A DNA stretch of 64,000 bases from Bradyrhizobium sp. U87765 SZCCT0048. Lineage in GTDB: Bacteria > Pseudomonadota > Alphaproteobacteria > Rhizobiales > Xanthobacteraceae. The DNA is taken from NCBI RefSeq assembly GCF_018131225.1, contig NZ_JAFCMM010000001.1:310001-374000 (forward strand). Reading direction: 5' to 3'. The notes below the pieces were generated by a model, which worked only from the letters and a program-made list of their open reading frames with translations, was not told the origin of the DNA and did no database searches. Numbering within the stretch: position 1 is the stretch's first letter; each line of letters begins with the position of its first letter. A program made the position numbers and the translations under genes. Below, in pieces: positions 1-7,901 of this stretch.

Positions 1-1262
1 AAGGCGCGCCGCATCTCAAGGCCGAGCACTACGCGGTGTTCGATTGCGCCAATCCCTGCGGCAAGATCGGCAAGCGCTATCTGTCGGTCGAAAGCCACAT
101 CCGCATGATGGCAGCCTCGCAGCCGTTCATCTCCGGCGCGATCAGCAAGACCATCAACATGCCGAACGACGCCACGGTGGAGGACTGCAAGTCCGCCTAC
201 CTGTTGTCGTGGAAGCTGGCGCTCAAGGCCAACGCACTCTATCGCGACGGCTCCAAGCTGTCGCAGCCGCTCAACTCCCAGCTCATCTCCGATGACGACG
301 AGGAGGACGATGCGGTCGAGGCGTTCCTCGATAAGCCGATGGCGGCCCGCGCCGCCCAGGTGTCAGAGAAGATCGTCGAGAAGCTGGTCGAGCGCATCGT
401 CGTGATGCGCGAGCGCGAGAAGATGCCGGATCGCCGCAAGGGCTACACCCAGAAGGCGGTCGTCGGCGGCCACAAGGTCTATCTGCGCACCGGCGAATAC
501 GACGACGGCCGGCTCGGCGAGATCTTCATCGACATGCACAAGGAAGGTGCGGCGCTGCGCTCCTTCATCAACAACTTCGCCATCGCCGTGTCGCTGGGAC
601 TGCAGTACGGCGTGCCGCTCGACGAGTATGTCGACGCCTTCACCTTCACCCGCTTCGAGCCCGCGGGCCCGGTGCAAGGCAACGACTCCATCAAGTACGC
701 GACATCGATCCTCGACTACGTGTTCCGCGAGCTCGCGGTCAGCTACATGTCGCGCTTCGACCTCGCCCATGTCGACCCGACCGAGTCGAACTTCGACGCG
801 CTCGGCAAGGGCATCGACGAGGGCAAGCCGGAGCCGGCTGCAGCCCACAAGTACCTGTCGAAGGGCCTCACCCGCTCGCGCACCGACAAGCTGGTGGTGA
901 TGCAGGGCGGCGCACACGAGACCGAAGCCCGCGCCTCGGGCAACGTCACCTCGATCGCTTCGGCAGGCTCGACCGCCCGGCATGGCGGCGGCGATGTCAG
1001 CGCGCAGTTCGAGGGCGCGACCGCGCTCAAGGCCGAGCTCAACACCGAGCTGTCGCCGGCCGAGAAGCTGGAGAGCCTCGCCTGGAGCAAGCCGGGCGCG
1101 GCGACCCAGGCCGCCGCTCCGACCAAAGCCGAGCGGCGCGCGGAGGCGAAGGCCAAGGGCTACGAGGGCGAGATGTGCAGCGAGTGCGGCAACTTCACGC
1201 TGGTGCGCAACGGCACCTGCATGAAGTGCGACACCTGCGGCTCGACCACGGGCTGCTCATAA
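1..1262 (+). CDS. nrdJ: Vitamin B12-dependent (class II) ribonucleotide reductase, C-terminal part
   Basis: This is the 3' portion of a class II ribonucleotide reductase, which reduces ribonucleotides to deoxyribonucleotides using adenosylcobalamin. The gene is cut by the window edge: the frame is open from base 3 and reads [20 protein letters not shown] before any plausible start. Visible family features are the conserved stretch around [19 protein letters not shown], a long acidic and Ala-rich linker, and a Cys-rich tail (MCSECG, then [13 protein letters not shown]) that matches the C-terminal redox and metal-binding end of the long NrdJ form. About 420 residues are present; the full protein is expected to be roughly three times longer. 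A strong hairpin follows the stop codon, so the gene probably ends its transcript here. The family assignment is confident. Confidence 0.95.
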   Translation, partial: GAPHLKAEHYAVFDCANPCGKIGKRYLSVESHIRMMAASQPFISGAISKTINMPNDATVEDCKSAYLLSWKLALKANALYRDGSKLSQPLNSQLISDDDEEDDAVEAFLDKPMAARAAQVSEKIVEKLVERIVVMREREKMPDRRKGYTQKAVVGGHKVYLRTGEYDDGRLGEIFIDMHKEGAALRSFINNFAIAVSLGLQYGVPLDEYVDAFTFTRFEPAGPVQGNDSIKYATSILDYVFRELAVSYMSRFDLAHVDPTESNFDALGKGIDEGKPEPAAAHKYLSKGLTRSRTDKLVVMQGGAHETEARASGNVTSIASAGSTARHGGGDVSAQFEGATALKAELNTELSPAEKLESLAWSKPGAATQAAAPTKAERRAEAKAKGYEGEMCSECGNFTLVRNGTCMKCDTCGSTTGCS

Positions 1263-1286
1263 TCGACTGACACCTCTTGGTGTCGC

Positions 1287-1325
1287 GGGGCCCCTGGCAT
1301 GTCGATCCGGCATGCCAGGGGCCCC
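1287..1325 (+). terminator. Strong hairpin terminator after nrdJ
   Basis: A perfect 15-bp inverted repeat (1287-1301 and 1311-1325, arms GGGGCCCCTGGCATG and CATGCCAGGGGCCCC) encloses a 9-base loop. It begins 24 bases after the nrdJ stop codon. There is no clear U-tract, only GTTGCATTTCG after the stem, so it may act through stem strength alone or in both directions. Confidence 0.8.
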
Positions 1326-1497
1326 GTTGCATTTCGACCCGGAAGAGCCACGACACGCCAAGATCCCGCGCAAGCATTTTCTGTGAAATCCACCGAGACG
1401 GCGATAGCGATCACGCCTCGGTAAGCGCAGAATCAAGCAGCCAGATTCACGATTCGCGTCGCTCACGTCCGTGCGACTTAGAGACGGAATAAGCTGG

Positions 1498-2769
1498 ATG
1501 CGCGACGAACCACCATCAAGCGCGCAGCTGGAATTGCCGATCTCTCCTCCCGTTGCGACATCCGACGGGCCATCGATCTGGCTGCTCTCGGCCTCCAGGC
1601 CGGACGCGGATTTTTTTCGCCGCTCCCTCAATCCCGATACCCCGAGCGCACCATTCCTGATCGTCGACATGGAGACCGGCGCTTCGCCGCTGTCGCCCGA
1701 CGATATCATCCTGCTCAAGACCTCGGATCGGCCGGAACTCGACCTGTTCGTGCCGCCATCTGCAAAAGCGGCGATCGATATCGCCGACATTGGCGCGCGC
1801 GTCCTCGCGGCGCTGCGTGCGCCGCCACGATATCCAGGCGCGCGGCAAACGCTCGATCTCGCCCTGTTGCGCTTTGTCGGCAGCGCCAGGCGCAATCGCC
1901 GGCGTGGCTGGACGCGCAACCGGCTGGAAATGATCGTCGACGCCCTCCTCTGCCGCGAGATCGCGGGCGATGCGAAGCTGTCGGTCAGGCTGTGCGACGA
2001 CCTTATCGCGGCGTCCGCTACCGAAGAAACCTCGATCCTTCGCGCGATTGCCCTGCGCCTGCGTGCCGATTCCATGTCGCGCATGACATCGTCCGGCGCC
2101 AGCCGGCGCGTCGTCTCCAGCACCTATCTCGAAGCGATGGCCGGCTTTCTGCGGGCCGGCGCAACGCGACAGGCGATCACCAGCGACAGGCTGGGAACGC
2201 GTTTCAGCGACGACACGACCGAACGCCAGCTTCAGCTCTGGCCCACCGAGCAGGACGCGCCAAGTCCTCTTCCGCCGCCGTTCGGCTTTCACATGCGCCC
2301 CTTCACCGGCATGCGGCTTCCGTTCCGCCTGTCGCCGTGGCTCCCGGCCGGAACGGAGAAGGATCTTCTTCGCCATGTCTTCGCCATGTCACTGACGCTG
2401 GACATGGCAACGCTTGCCCGCTGGTTGTCCGGAACGATGACACGATCGCGCGCGGCATCGGCGACCACTCTGGCCGACACAGCTGCGATCGGCGACGACA
2501 GGTTCGTCGAATTCGTGCTCGACAGCGAGTTCGCCATCCACGCCGGATACGCCGGAAAATCGCTGTTCCGTCCGACAGATGCCCACGGCTTCCAGCTCGT
2601 GCCCTTGAGCAGCACTTGCCGCCTCGAGCCATCGTTCGTGCACGCCGAGTTCGGACGGCCCGCCCGTTTCAAGATCAAGCCGCTCAAGGGCCGGCACCAC
2701 CGCATCGACCTGATGATCTTGACACCGTCTGCCGCGCAGACGAGAATTCCGGTCATTGTCCGATCCTGA
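1498..2769 (+). CDS. Hypothetical protein, first gene of the CHAT/L10/subtilase island
   Basis: I do not recognise this protein of about 423 residues. It has no signal peptide or membrane segment and looks soluble and cytoplasmic. Its N-terminal third contains SIWLLSASRPDADFF and FLIVDMETG, the middle is Arg-rich (SARRNRRRGWTRNRLEMIVD) and mostly helical, and the C-terminal third looks beta-rich. An in-frame GTG at 1471 lies nine codons upstream; I prefer ATG 1498 because the extra residues look unstructured, but no strong Shine-Dalgarno decides it. The stop codon is 18 bases before the CHAT protease gene, so the two are probably co-transcribed. Codon use is less G/C-biased than in nrdJ and short T-runs occur, which hints at horizontal acquisition. 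It may be a sensor, adaptor or target for the neighbouring proteases; that is inference. Confidence 0.7.
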   Translation: MRDEPPSSAQLELPISPPVATSDGPSIWLLSASRPDADFFRRSLNPDTPSAPFLIVDMETGASPLSPDDIILLKTSDRPELDLFVPPSAKAAIDIADIGARVLAALRAPPRYPGARQTLDLALLRFVGSARRNRRRGWTRNRLEMIVDALLCREIAGDAKLSVRLCDDLIAASATEETSILRAIALRLRADSMSRMTSSGASRRVVSSTYLEAMAGFLRAGATRQAITSDRLGTRFSDDTTERQLQLWPTEQDAPSPLPPPFGFHMRPFTGMRLPFRLSPWLPAGTEKDLLRHVFAMSLTLDMATLARWLSGTMTRSRAASATTLADTAAIGDDRFVEFVLDSEFAIHAGYAGKSLFRPTDAHGFQLVPLSSTCRLEPSFVHAEFGRPARFKIKPLKGRHHRIDLMILTPSAAQTRIPVIVRS

Positions 2770-2787
2770 TTTTTTTGGTCATTTCCA

Positions 2788-3909
2788 ATGGCGTCCGGCG
2801 GCTTGCACGAGAGCTTTGCGGCGGCTTTTTTCCGCCGTTCCCATCACCGGTGGGAATGGTGTGTCGTTCCGACAATCTCCGGCGGCGCGCTGACCATCGA
2901 GAGCGGTCCGGACGATGAAATTCATGACGCCTCGCTCGAACTCGATGGCATTCTGGATTCCCTTCCGGACGTCGTGAGAGGCTGGGCAGGACGTTCTCCG
3001 GAAGCGCGTCACGGCGATCTCGACGCGCTCAAGACCTGCGGAAGACGACTGACCCGCGCCTTGTTCGGCGAACGCCAGCACGAGTTCGTCAGGGAGATGA
3101 AAGCACTGGGATTTCCCACGATTTCCCGAATTACCGACGGGACGCTGCCGCAACATCTCGTTGAATTCTGTCTGCTGACCGATGGCGACGAGGAATTTTT
3201 TCTGGGCGCCAGATGGCCCTGCATCTATCGCATCGACAACAGGTCGGCTCCGGACCTGAACGCCCTCTACCCCGCCCTTCAGGTGACTGAACGGCGCATC
3301 GGTTATGCGGAGGACGACAGCCTGGCAAGCGCCTGCACGGCCCACAACAGTCCACAGCGCCCCGATATCGAGGAAATCTATCTTGCGATGGAGCTGGCCC
3401 GCGACAGCGGCACGCTGATCGTTCTCGATGCACTGAGCGAAAGCGTCGGCGAACGGGACGTCGCGATCTTCCGGGACTGGATGCATGATCGCCATCACGT
3501 CAAGCATTTCAATGCCCACGTCGAGATCACCGAGCGCATGTTCCGCATGCGCGTGCGCTCGAAAGCTTTCGTCGGCAAAGGCGCGATGCCGCCCGCAGAC
3601 CGCTTCGATCTCACCGGCAGTTGCGTCTTTCTGAACGCGTGCTCATCCGGGCGCGGATCGAGCAGTTTCCGCACGTCGATGGCCTGGTATCTCAAGAGCC
3701 AGAATGCCGCGTGCGTGATCTACACCACGGGCCCGGTCGACGACACGTTTGCGACGCGGTTCGCCCGCTCGATCTATCGCCATCTCGACCAGGGCCGCAG
3801 GACGCTGATCGAAGCATTGACCGGAGCCCGCCGCGAATTGCTGCAAGACGGGCATCCCATGGCATTGCTCTACAACTTCATCGGCCCGGACGGATATGTC
3901 CTGAACTGA
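2788..3909 (+). CDS. CHAT-domain caspase-like cysteine protease
   Basis: The C-terminal half of this 373-residue protein matches the CHAT branch of the caspase fold. The candidate catalytic His lies in HFNAHVEI (His244; His240 is the alternative) and the Cys in VFLNACSSG (Cys285), the equivalent of the usual vvLsACeSG. The following CVIYTTGPVDDTFATRFARS and GRRTLIEALTGARREL match the conserved CHAT C-terminal strand and helices. The His is followed by Val rather than the usual Gly, so the site is slightly atypical. The first 200 residues are unrecognised and may be a recognition region. No signal peptide is visible, so it should act in the cytoplasm. It sits between an unknown gene (18 bp upstream) and an L10-like fusion (93 bp downstream). 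By family precedent it cuts a specific partner protein; the L10 fusion is the obvious candidate. Confidence 0.85.
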   Translation: MASGGLHESFAAAFFRRSHHRWEWCVVPTISGGALTIESGPDDEIHDASLELDGILDSLPDVVRGWAGRSPEARHGDLDALKTCGRRLTRALFGERQHEFVREMKALGFPTISRITDGTLPQHLVEFCLLTDGDEEFFLGARWPCIYRIDNRSAPDLNALYPALQVTERRIGYAEDDSLASACTAHNSPQRPDIEEIYLAMELARDSGTLIVLDALSESVGERDVAIFRDWMHDRHHVKHFNAHVEITERMFRMRVRSKAFVGKGAMPPADRFDLTGSCVFLNACSSGRGSSSFRTSMAWYLKSQNAACVIYTTGPVDDTFATRFARSIYRHLDQGRRTLIEALTGARRELLQDGHPMALLYNFIGPDGYVLN

Positions 3910-4002
3910 CCCGCGTCGGCGACTGTCCGCGAACGTCCCAGTTGCAATCCGAACGTCAACCTCAGGCGTTGCCCAGCGCCTTTACAACCCGGCAGGTCGC
4001 AC

Positions 4003-5334
4003 GTGGAACGAGCAGCCAAGAAGCAGGAGGTCGCGAACCTCAACTCGGTTTTCAGAAAGACCGGGGTCGTGGTCGTCGCGCTCTATGGCGGACTGACTGT
4101 CCGCCAGATGGAGACGCTCCGCCGGCAAATGAAACTTGCCGGCGCGTCCGTGAAGGTCGCCAAGAACAGGCTCGCCCGGATCGCAATCCTCGGCACAGAC
4201 TACGCCTCGATATCGTCCCTGCTGGTCGGACAAACCTTGATTGCGACCTCCTCCGATCCAATCGCCGCGCCGAAGGTCGCCGTCGAATTCGCCAAGGCGA
4301 ACGAGGACTTCAAGATCGTGGGCGGCGCGATGGGGCCGGTGGCCCTGAGCGCCGAGGCGGTTCAAGGGCTGGCGACGCTGCCATCATTGGACGAACTGCG
4401 GAGCAAGATCGTCGGCCTGCTCGTTGCGCCTGCAACCAAGCTCGTTCGAACGATCAACGCACCGGCGACCACGCTCAGCCAATTGATCCAGATGCGCCCC
4501 GAAGCGGTTGCCGATGCCGCAATCGCGGTGCACAATCCTTCCCATGGGAACCCTGCTCCCGAAACGCAGGCCGGAACTTCCACCCGCGAGGGACCGTTAA
4601 CCGCCCGGCAATCTCTGCCATCCATCATCGTCAAAAGCCTCGAAGCACCAGAGGCTTATGATCGGATCGACGGCATCAGGGCAGCGTCACGGTTTCTTCT
4701 TTCCGTCGCGGAGAGAGACAAGATGCCAAGCAAGTCAGCGCCGCTGTCCGCCGCGGAGGCCTTCGAAGCTTCCACGATCCCGGCGCGGCTCTACAGCAAG
4801 ATGCTGCTCGCCGACGCGGACGAAGCGCGTCAGGCGGCCTATGCGCTTGTCGTCAGCGCGCCGCAGTTTCGCGGTGAGCTCGACCCGAATGCATCCCCTC
4901 TGAAACTCGACGAGAGCCAGCAGCGCCAATTCCGCTCCGGGCTGCTGCGGCTGCTGTCGACAATGAAACTGAGATATTTCCTCGACGTCGACGCGACACG
5001 GCGCGCTCCATCCGATCCGGACGTCCTCGACCTGCACGTCAAGGTCAAGGTGACACGCCGGCTGCCGTTCACGATCGGCAACAAGGCGGTTTTCCTGGAT
5101 GAAGCCAAGGTCGTCGATGATCGCCTGAGCATATCCAGTCCCCTCGCCGATCGCGTGTCCGCGACCAAGACCGCTGGCGTCGAGCACGATGAAAGCGGAC
5201 TGGTCGCGCAGGGCGAAGCGGACATGATCATTCGCGCCGATCACATCCTTGGTCAGCGCGTGCCGATCGTCGTCTATTTCGATCGCGCGGAAGACGCCGT
5301 GAATGTCGAAGTCTCGTCCTTGATCTCGTCCTGA
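4003..5334 (+). CDS. Ribosomal protein L10 paralogue with a long C-terminal extension
   Basis: Residues 1 to about 165 are a complete L10 (uL10) domain. The start [17 protein letters not shown], then [45 protein letters not shown] and [20 protein letters not shown] all follow alphaproteobacterial L10 closely. Housekeeping L10 stops near residue 172, but this frame continues to residue 443 through a Pro/Thr/Ser-rich linker (about 165-240) and then an unrecognised domain (about 241-443). The housekeeping gene normally sits beside rplL and rpoB, which are absent here, so this is an extra copy. It starts at GTG 4003, with AGG about ten bases upstream. It lies directly after the CHAT protease. It could be a ribosome-directed sensor, a decoy substrate or an effector tethered to L10; none of this is shown. 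An internal ATG at 4723 with a good ribosome site could give the C-terminal part alone. Confidence 0.8.
   Translation: MERAAKKQEVANLNSVFRKTGVVVVALYGGLTVRQMETLRRQMKLAGASVKVAKNRLARIAILGTDYASISSLLVGQTLIATSSDPIAAPKVAVEFAKANEDFKIVGGAMGPVALSAEAVQGLATLPSLDELRSKIVGLLVAPATKLVRTINAPATTLSQLIQMRPEAVADAAIAVHNPSHGNPAPETQAGTSTREGPLTARQSLPSIIVKSLEAPEAYDRIDGIRAASRFLLSVAERDKMPSKSAPLSAAEAFEASTIPARLYSKMLLADADEARQAAYALVVSAPQFRGELDPNASPLKLDESQQRQFRSGLLRLLSTMKLRYFLDVDATRRAPSDPDVLDLHVKVKVTRRLPFTIGNKAVFLDEAKVVDDRLSISSPLADRVSATKTAGVEHDESGLVAQGEADMIIRADHILGQRVPIVVYFDRAEDAVNVEVSSLISS
4710..4725 (+). promoter_or_regulatory. Possible internal ribosome site and start within the L10 fusion
   Basis: GGAGAG (4710-4715) lies seven bases before an in-frame ATG at 4723, corresponding to Met241 of the fusion. 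Initiation here would give a free C-terminal domain of about 203 residues alongside the full-length protein. This is a sequence match only. Confidence 0.35.
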
Positions 5335-5344
5335 TCGGCGCGGC

Positions 5345-6499
5345 TCACGGCGCCGTCACCAGCCCTTCGCCGATATCGGCCTCGTCGCAATCCGCAGCGA
5401 AACGCTCCCGTCGTGCCGTTGCCCGCAGCCGCGCCGCGACACTCTCCGCATCGGGCTTGCGCCCTTCCGCCCTGAGGCGTTGCCACCACAACGCTGCAAC
5501 CCCTGCGACATGCGGGCAGGCCATGCTGGTGCCGCTGCAGGACTTCATCTGCCCGTCACGCCAGGCCGAATGGATGTTGACGCCCGGTGCGCTGAGCGTC
5601 GGCCAGATGTTGGAGAAATTCGCGGCCCGAAACATCGCACCGTCGAACGACAGCGCACCGACCGACACGACGCCATCGGCGGCGGCCGGCAGCGACGCGG
5701 CAATGCGATAATCCTTCTTCAGATCACGGCGGCTTTCGTTTCCGGTTGCCGCGATCACGATGGGCGACACGCCCAATGACGAACGCGATTTGAGCACCGC
5801 CATCATGGCGTCGAACATCCGCAGATTGCTGCGATAGGCCTCGAGCGCCACCGACGTCGCGAGATCGGCAGGCCAGTTGTCGGCGACCATGTCGGAGACC
5901 ATCCCGGTGAAATCGAAGCCCAGCGACATCGAGATCACGTCGGCTCGCTCGTCGAGAGCCCACTGCATGGCCTTGAACACCATCTCCGCTTCGCCGCTGC
6001 CATGCTTGTCGAGAACCTTGCAATCGAGCGCCCGGGACACGCCGCGCGCAACCCCGATCCTGCGCCCCTTGACGTCCCGCCCAAAGATCGTGCCCGCGCA
6101 ATGCGAGCCATGGCCATGGCCGTCTCCGACGCCCGTCCCGGTAAAATCCCGAGGCTCGATCGCCACGCCGGCAAAGGCCGGATGCGACCGGTCTATGCCG
6201 GTGTCGACGACAGCGACGACGACGCCCTCGCCGGTGTACTTGCTGTGATCGGCCCGGATCGCCGACAGCGCCCAATTCTCGGGTCGGCCGGCGGCAATCA
6301 TTTCGCCGAGCGGCTCGATCAGCGTCGTGCGCATCGCCGGCGCAACTGCGCGCGTCTTCGGATCGCGCGCAATGTCACGCAGCTCCTTTTCGGAAAATTC
6401 TCCCGCCTCGATCGACACATCGGCGCCGCTGTCCACCCCGCGCACACCGGCCGCCCCGCGCCGCGTCGCCGAGCTTCTCAAGACGATATACCGTCGCAT
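5345..6499 (-). CDS. Subtilisin-like serine protease (S8), cytoplasmic type
   Basis: This is a 384-residue S8 peptidase with a complete triad. Asp99 lies in VAVVDTGID, His130 in GHGHGSHCAG, and Ser325 in SCSGTSMACPHVAG; the oxyanion Asn254 is in IAATGNES. About 85 residues precede the catalytic domain and may form a short propeptide-like region. No signal peptide is visible, so the enzyme is probably cytoplasmic, unlike most subtilases. I start it at the ATG at 6499 (MRRYIVLRSS) because GGGG lies six bases upstream; a start at 6529 would add ten residues without a ribosome site. The gene converges on the L10 fusion with only ten bases between the stop codons, which ties it physically to the CHAT island. 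It may activate, or be activated by, the CHAT protease; that is inference. Confidence 0.92.
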   Translation of the reverse strand: MRRYIVLRSSATRRGAAGVRGVDSGADVSIEAGEFSEKELRDIARDPKTRAVAPAMRTTLIEPLGEMIAAGRPENWALSAIRADHSKYTGEGVVVAVVDTGIDRSHPAFAGVAIEPRDFTGTGVGDGHGHGSHCAGTIFGRDVKGRRIGVARGVSRALDCKVLDKHGSGEAEMVFKAMQWALDERADVISMSLGFDFTGMVSDMVADNWPADLATSVALEAYRSNLRMFDAMMAVLKSRSSLGVSPIVIAATGNESRRDLKKDYRIAASLPAAADGVVSVGALSFDGAMFRAANFSNIWPTLSAPGVNIHSAWRDGQMKSCSGTSMACPHVAGVAALWWQRLRAEGRKPDAESVAARLRATARRERFAADCDEADIGEGLVTAP

Positions 6500-6729
6500 G
6501 CTTGCCCCATCATGCGCCGTCGGTCGCAATGGCAGCTCCGACGCGCCTTCAAAATCGTTTCACGCAATCGATCGACGAAAATAACGCAACTGAAAGGGCG
6601 GACAGTGTCGCCGACTTCTCCGGCAGGGACAAGCCAAATGCGCCCTCGCGCGGCTCGGGCGCCGAGAACGACAGCTGCATGACAGAACACGCCTGACAAA
6701 CGCGGCGGCGTTCCGGGACGGCGGAACTG

Positions 6730-7293
6730 CTAGGGCTCATATGTCATCGCGACAAGCCGCTCCCGCAGCGGCGCGAGCTGCTCGCTCGCCCCCTCCGTGC
6801 CAGCTGCGCCGTAGAACCATGCGCCATCGGCCGCAAAACGCACGACTTCGAGAAGCGGCGTATCATCGGTGTCGCGATGGCGCACGAGACGTTCCTGCAG
6901 CCAGGTCGCCCAGAACGGCCGCAGCCGTGGGTCGGTGATCATCGCCATGCTGAGCGCCGCCATGTCGCCACCGAACGCGAACTCGTTGCCGGCAAGCGCA
7001 CTGTTGACATAGGCACGTGTGAACGCGCCGTGGGGCTGGGGATCGTTCGCCATCAGCGCGTCGATCTCGTCGTCGAGCCGTTGGAGAAGATCGGCCAGCA
7101 TGCCGTCCAGCAGTGCGTCCCGGCTCGGAAAGTGGTGGAACAGACCGCCCTTGGTGACGCCGGCGGCATCGGCGACCGCTTGGATGGAGACGCCGGCAAG
7201 CCCATGCTGCAGGACGAGGCGCGCCGCGGCATCGAGCAGCGCTCGCCGCACCGCCTCGGGCTCCTTCTTCCGGCTGTAACCGCTGCCTGTCAT
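6730..7293 (-). CDS. TetR-family transcriptional regulator
   Basis: This 187-residue protein has an N-terminal TetR helix-turn-helix (ALLDAAARLVLQHGLAGVSI, then VADAAGVTKGGLFHHFPSRD) and a helical ligand-binding C-terminal domain. Its start codon lies one base beyond the stop of the SMR efflux gene, so the pair forms an operon transcribed from upstream of the efflux gene. The expected role is to repress its own operon until a toxic cation or drug binds. A palindrome at 7665-7676 is a candidate binding site. Confidence 0.93.
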   Translation of the reverse strand: MTGSGYSRKKEPEAVRRALLDAAARLVLQHGLAGVSIQAVADAAGVTKGGLFHHFPSRDALLDGMLADLLQRLDDEIDALMANDPQPHGAFTRAYVNSALAGNEFAFGGDMAALSMAMITDPRLRPFWATWLQERLVRHRDTDDTPLLEVVRFAADGAWFYGAAGTEGASEQLAPLRERLVAMTYEP

Positions 7294-7294
7294 C

Positions 7295-7639
7295 TCAATG
7301 TCCCGTCGCCTGCGAAAACACCTGCATCACCACCACGCCGCCGACGATCAGGCCGATGCCGATGAACGCGGCCAGGTCCATCACTTGACGAAAGGCGACG
7401 ACGCCGACGATCGCCGTCAACACAATGCCAAGTCCTGCCCAGATCGCATAGGCGACGCCCAGCGGCATTACCTTCAGCGCCTGCGACAGGAAGAAGAACG
7501 CCGCCACATACAGCACGCCCATGCCGACCATCGGCCCCATCCGTGTGAACTGCTCCGACTTCAGCAACAGCGCTGATCCTGCGACCTCGCACGCGATCGC
7601 AAGTCCGAGGGCGCCGTAGCCCAGCAGCATCGGATTCAT
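7295..7639 (-). CDS. Small multidrug resistance (SMR/EmrE-type) efflux protein
   Basis: This 114-residue protein has four predicted membrane helices, the standard SMR length. The membrane Glu that binds both substrate and protons is visible in AIACEVAGSALL, and the loop VMPLGVAYAIWAGLG is the family signature. It should act as a dimer in the inner membrane, exporting cationic drugs or guanidinium-like compounds in exchange for protons. Three ATGs are possible (7651, 7642, 7639). I use 7639 because GAGG lies six bases upstream. It is followed immediately by its presumed TetR regulator. Confidence 0.9.
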   Translation of the reverse strand: MNPMLLGYGALGLAIACEVAGSALLLKSEQFTRMGPMVGMGVLYVAAFFFLSQALKVMPLGVAYAIWAGLGIVLTAIVGVVAFRQVMDLAAFIGIGLIVGGVVVMQVFSQATGH

Positions 7640-7664
7640 CATAGGCCTCATGATTGAAGATACC

Positions 7665-7676
7665 AACCGTCCGGTT
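7665..7676. promoter_or_regulatory. Candidate TetR operator upstream of the SMR gene
   Basis: AACCGTCCGGTT is an inverted repeat (AACCG, two-base centre, CGGTT) located 26 bases upstream of the SMR start codon, where a TetR repressor would overlap the promoter. The assignment rests on symmetry and position. Confidence 0.5.
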
Positions 7677-7776
7677 TCTAAATAACAGCAATTTCTGATC
7701 CGCCAAGGGGAGAGACACGAGGAGAGCCAAGCAGAGAGCCGCCCGATCGCTGCGTCAAAGCGCGCACTGAATACTA

Positions 7777-7803
7777 TCAGACAATCTGTCAATGCTATTG
7801 ACA
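7777..7803. promoter_or_regulatory. Candidate GntR operator upstream of the first Liv transporter operon
   Basis: TCAGACAATCTGTCAAT (7777-7793) is repeated base for base at 15341-15357, beside the GntR gene and before the dehydrogenase operon. It overlaps a second perfect inverted repeat, TGTCAAT-GCT-ATTGACA (7787-7803). The element is about 100 bases before the GTG start of the solute-binding gene. Confidence 0.6.
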
Positions 7804-7901
7804 GGCAATCGGCGACTGAGTCAGGTTGCCGCCAGCATCGGCCCACCTGGCGTGGGCGTTGGCCAAGCGCGAAGCGCAAGCAGCATCCAGGGAGGCGACC
7901 C

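Noticed and set aside
6500..6529. Extended start for the subtilisin-like protease
   Set aside because: The ten extra residues have no ribosome site, whereas GGGG precedes the ATG at 6499.
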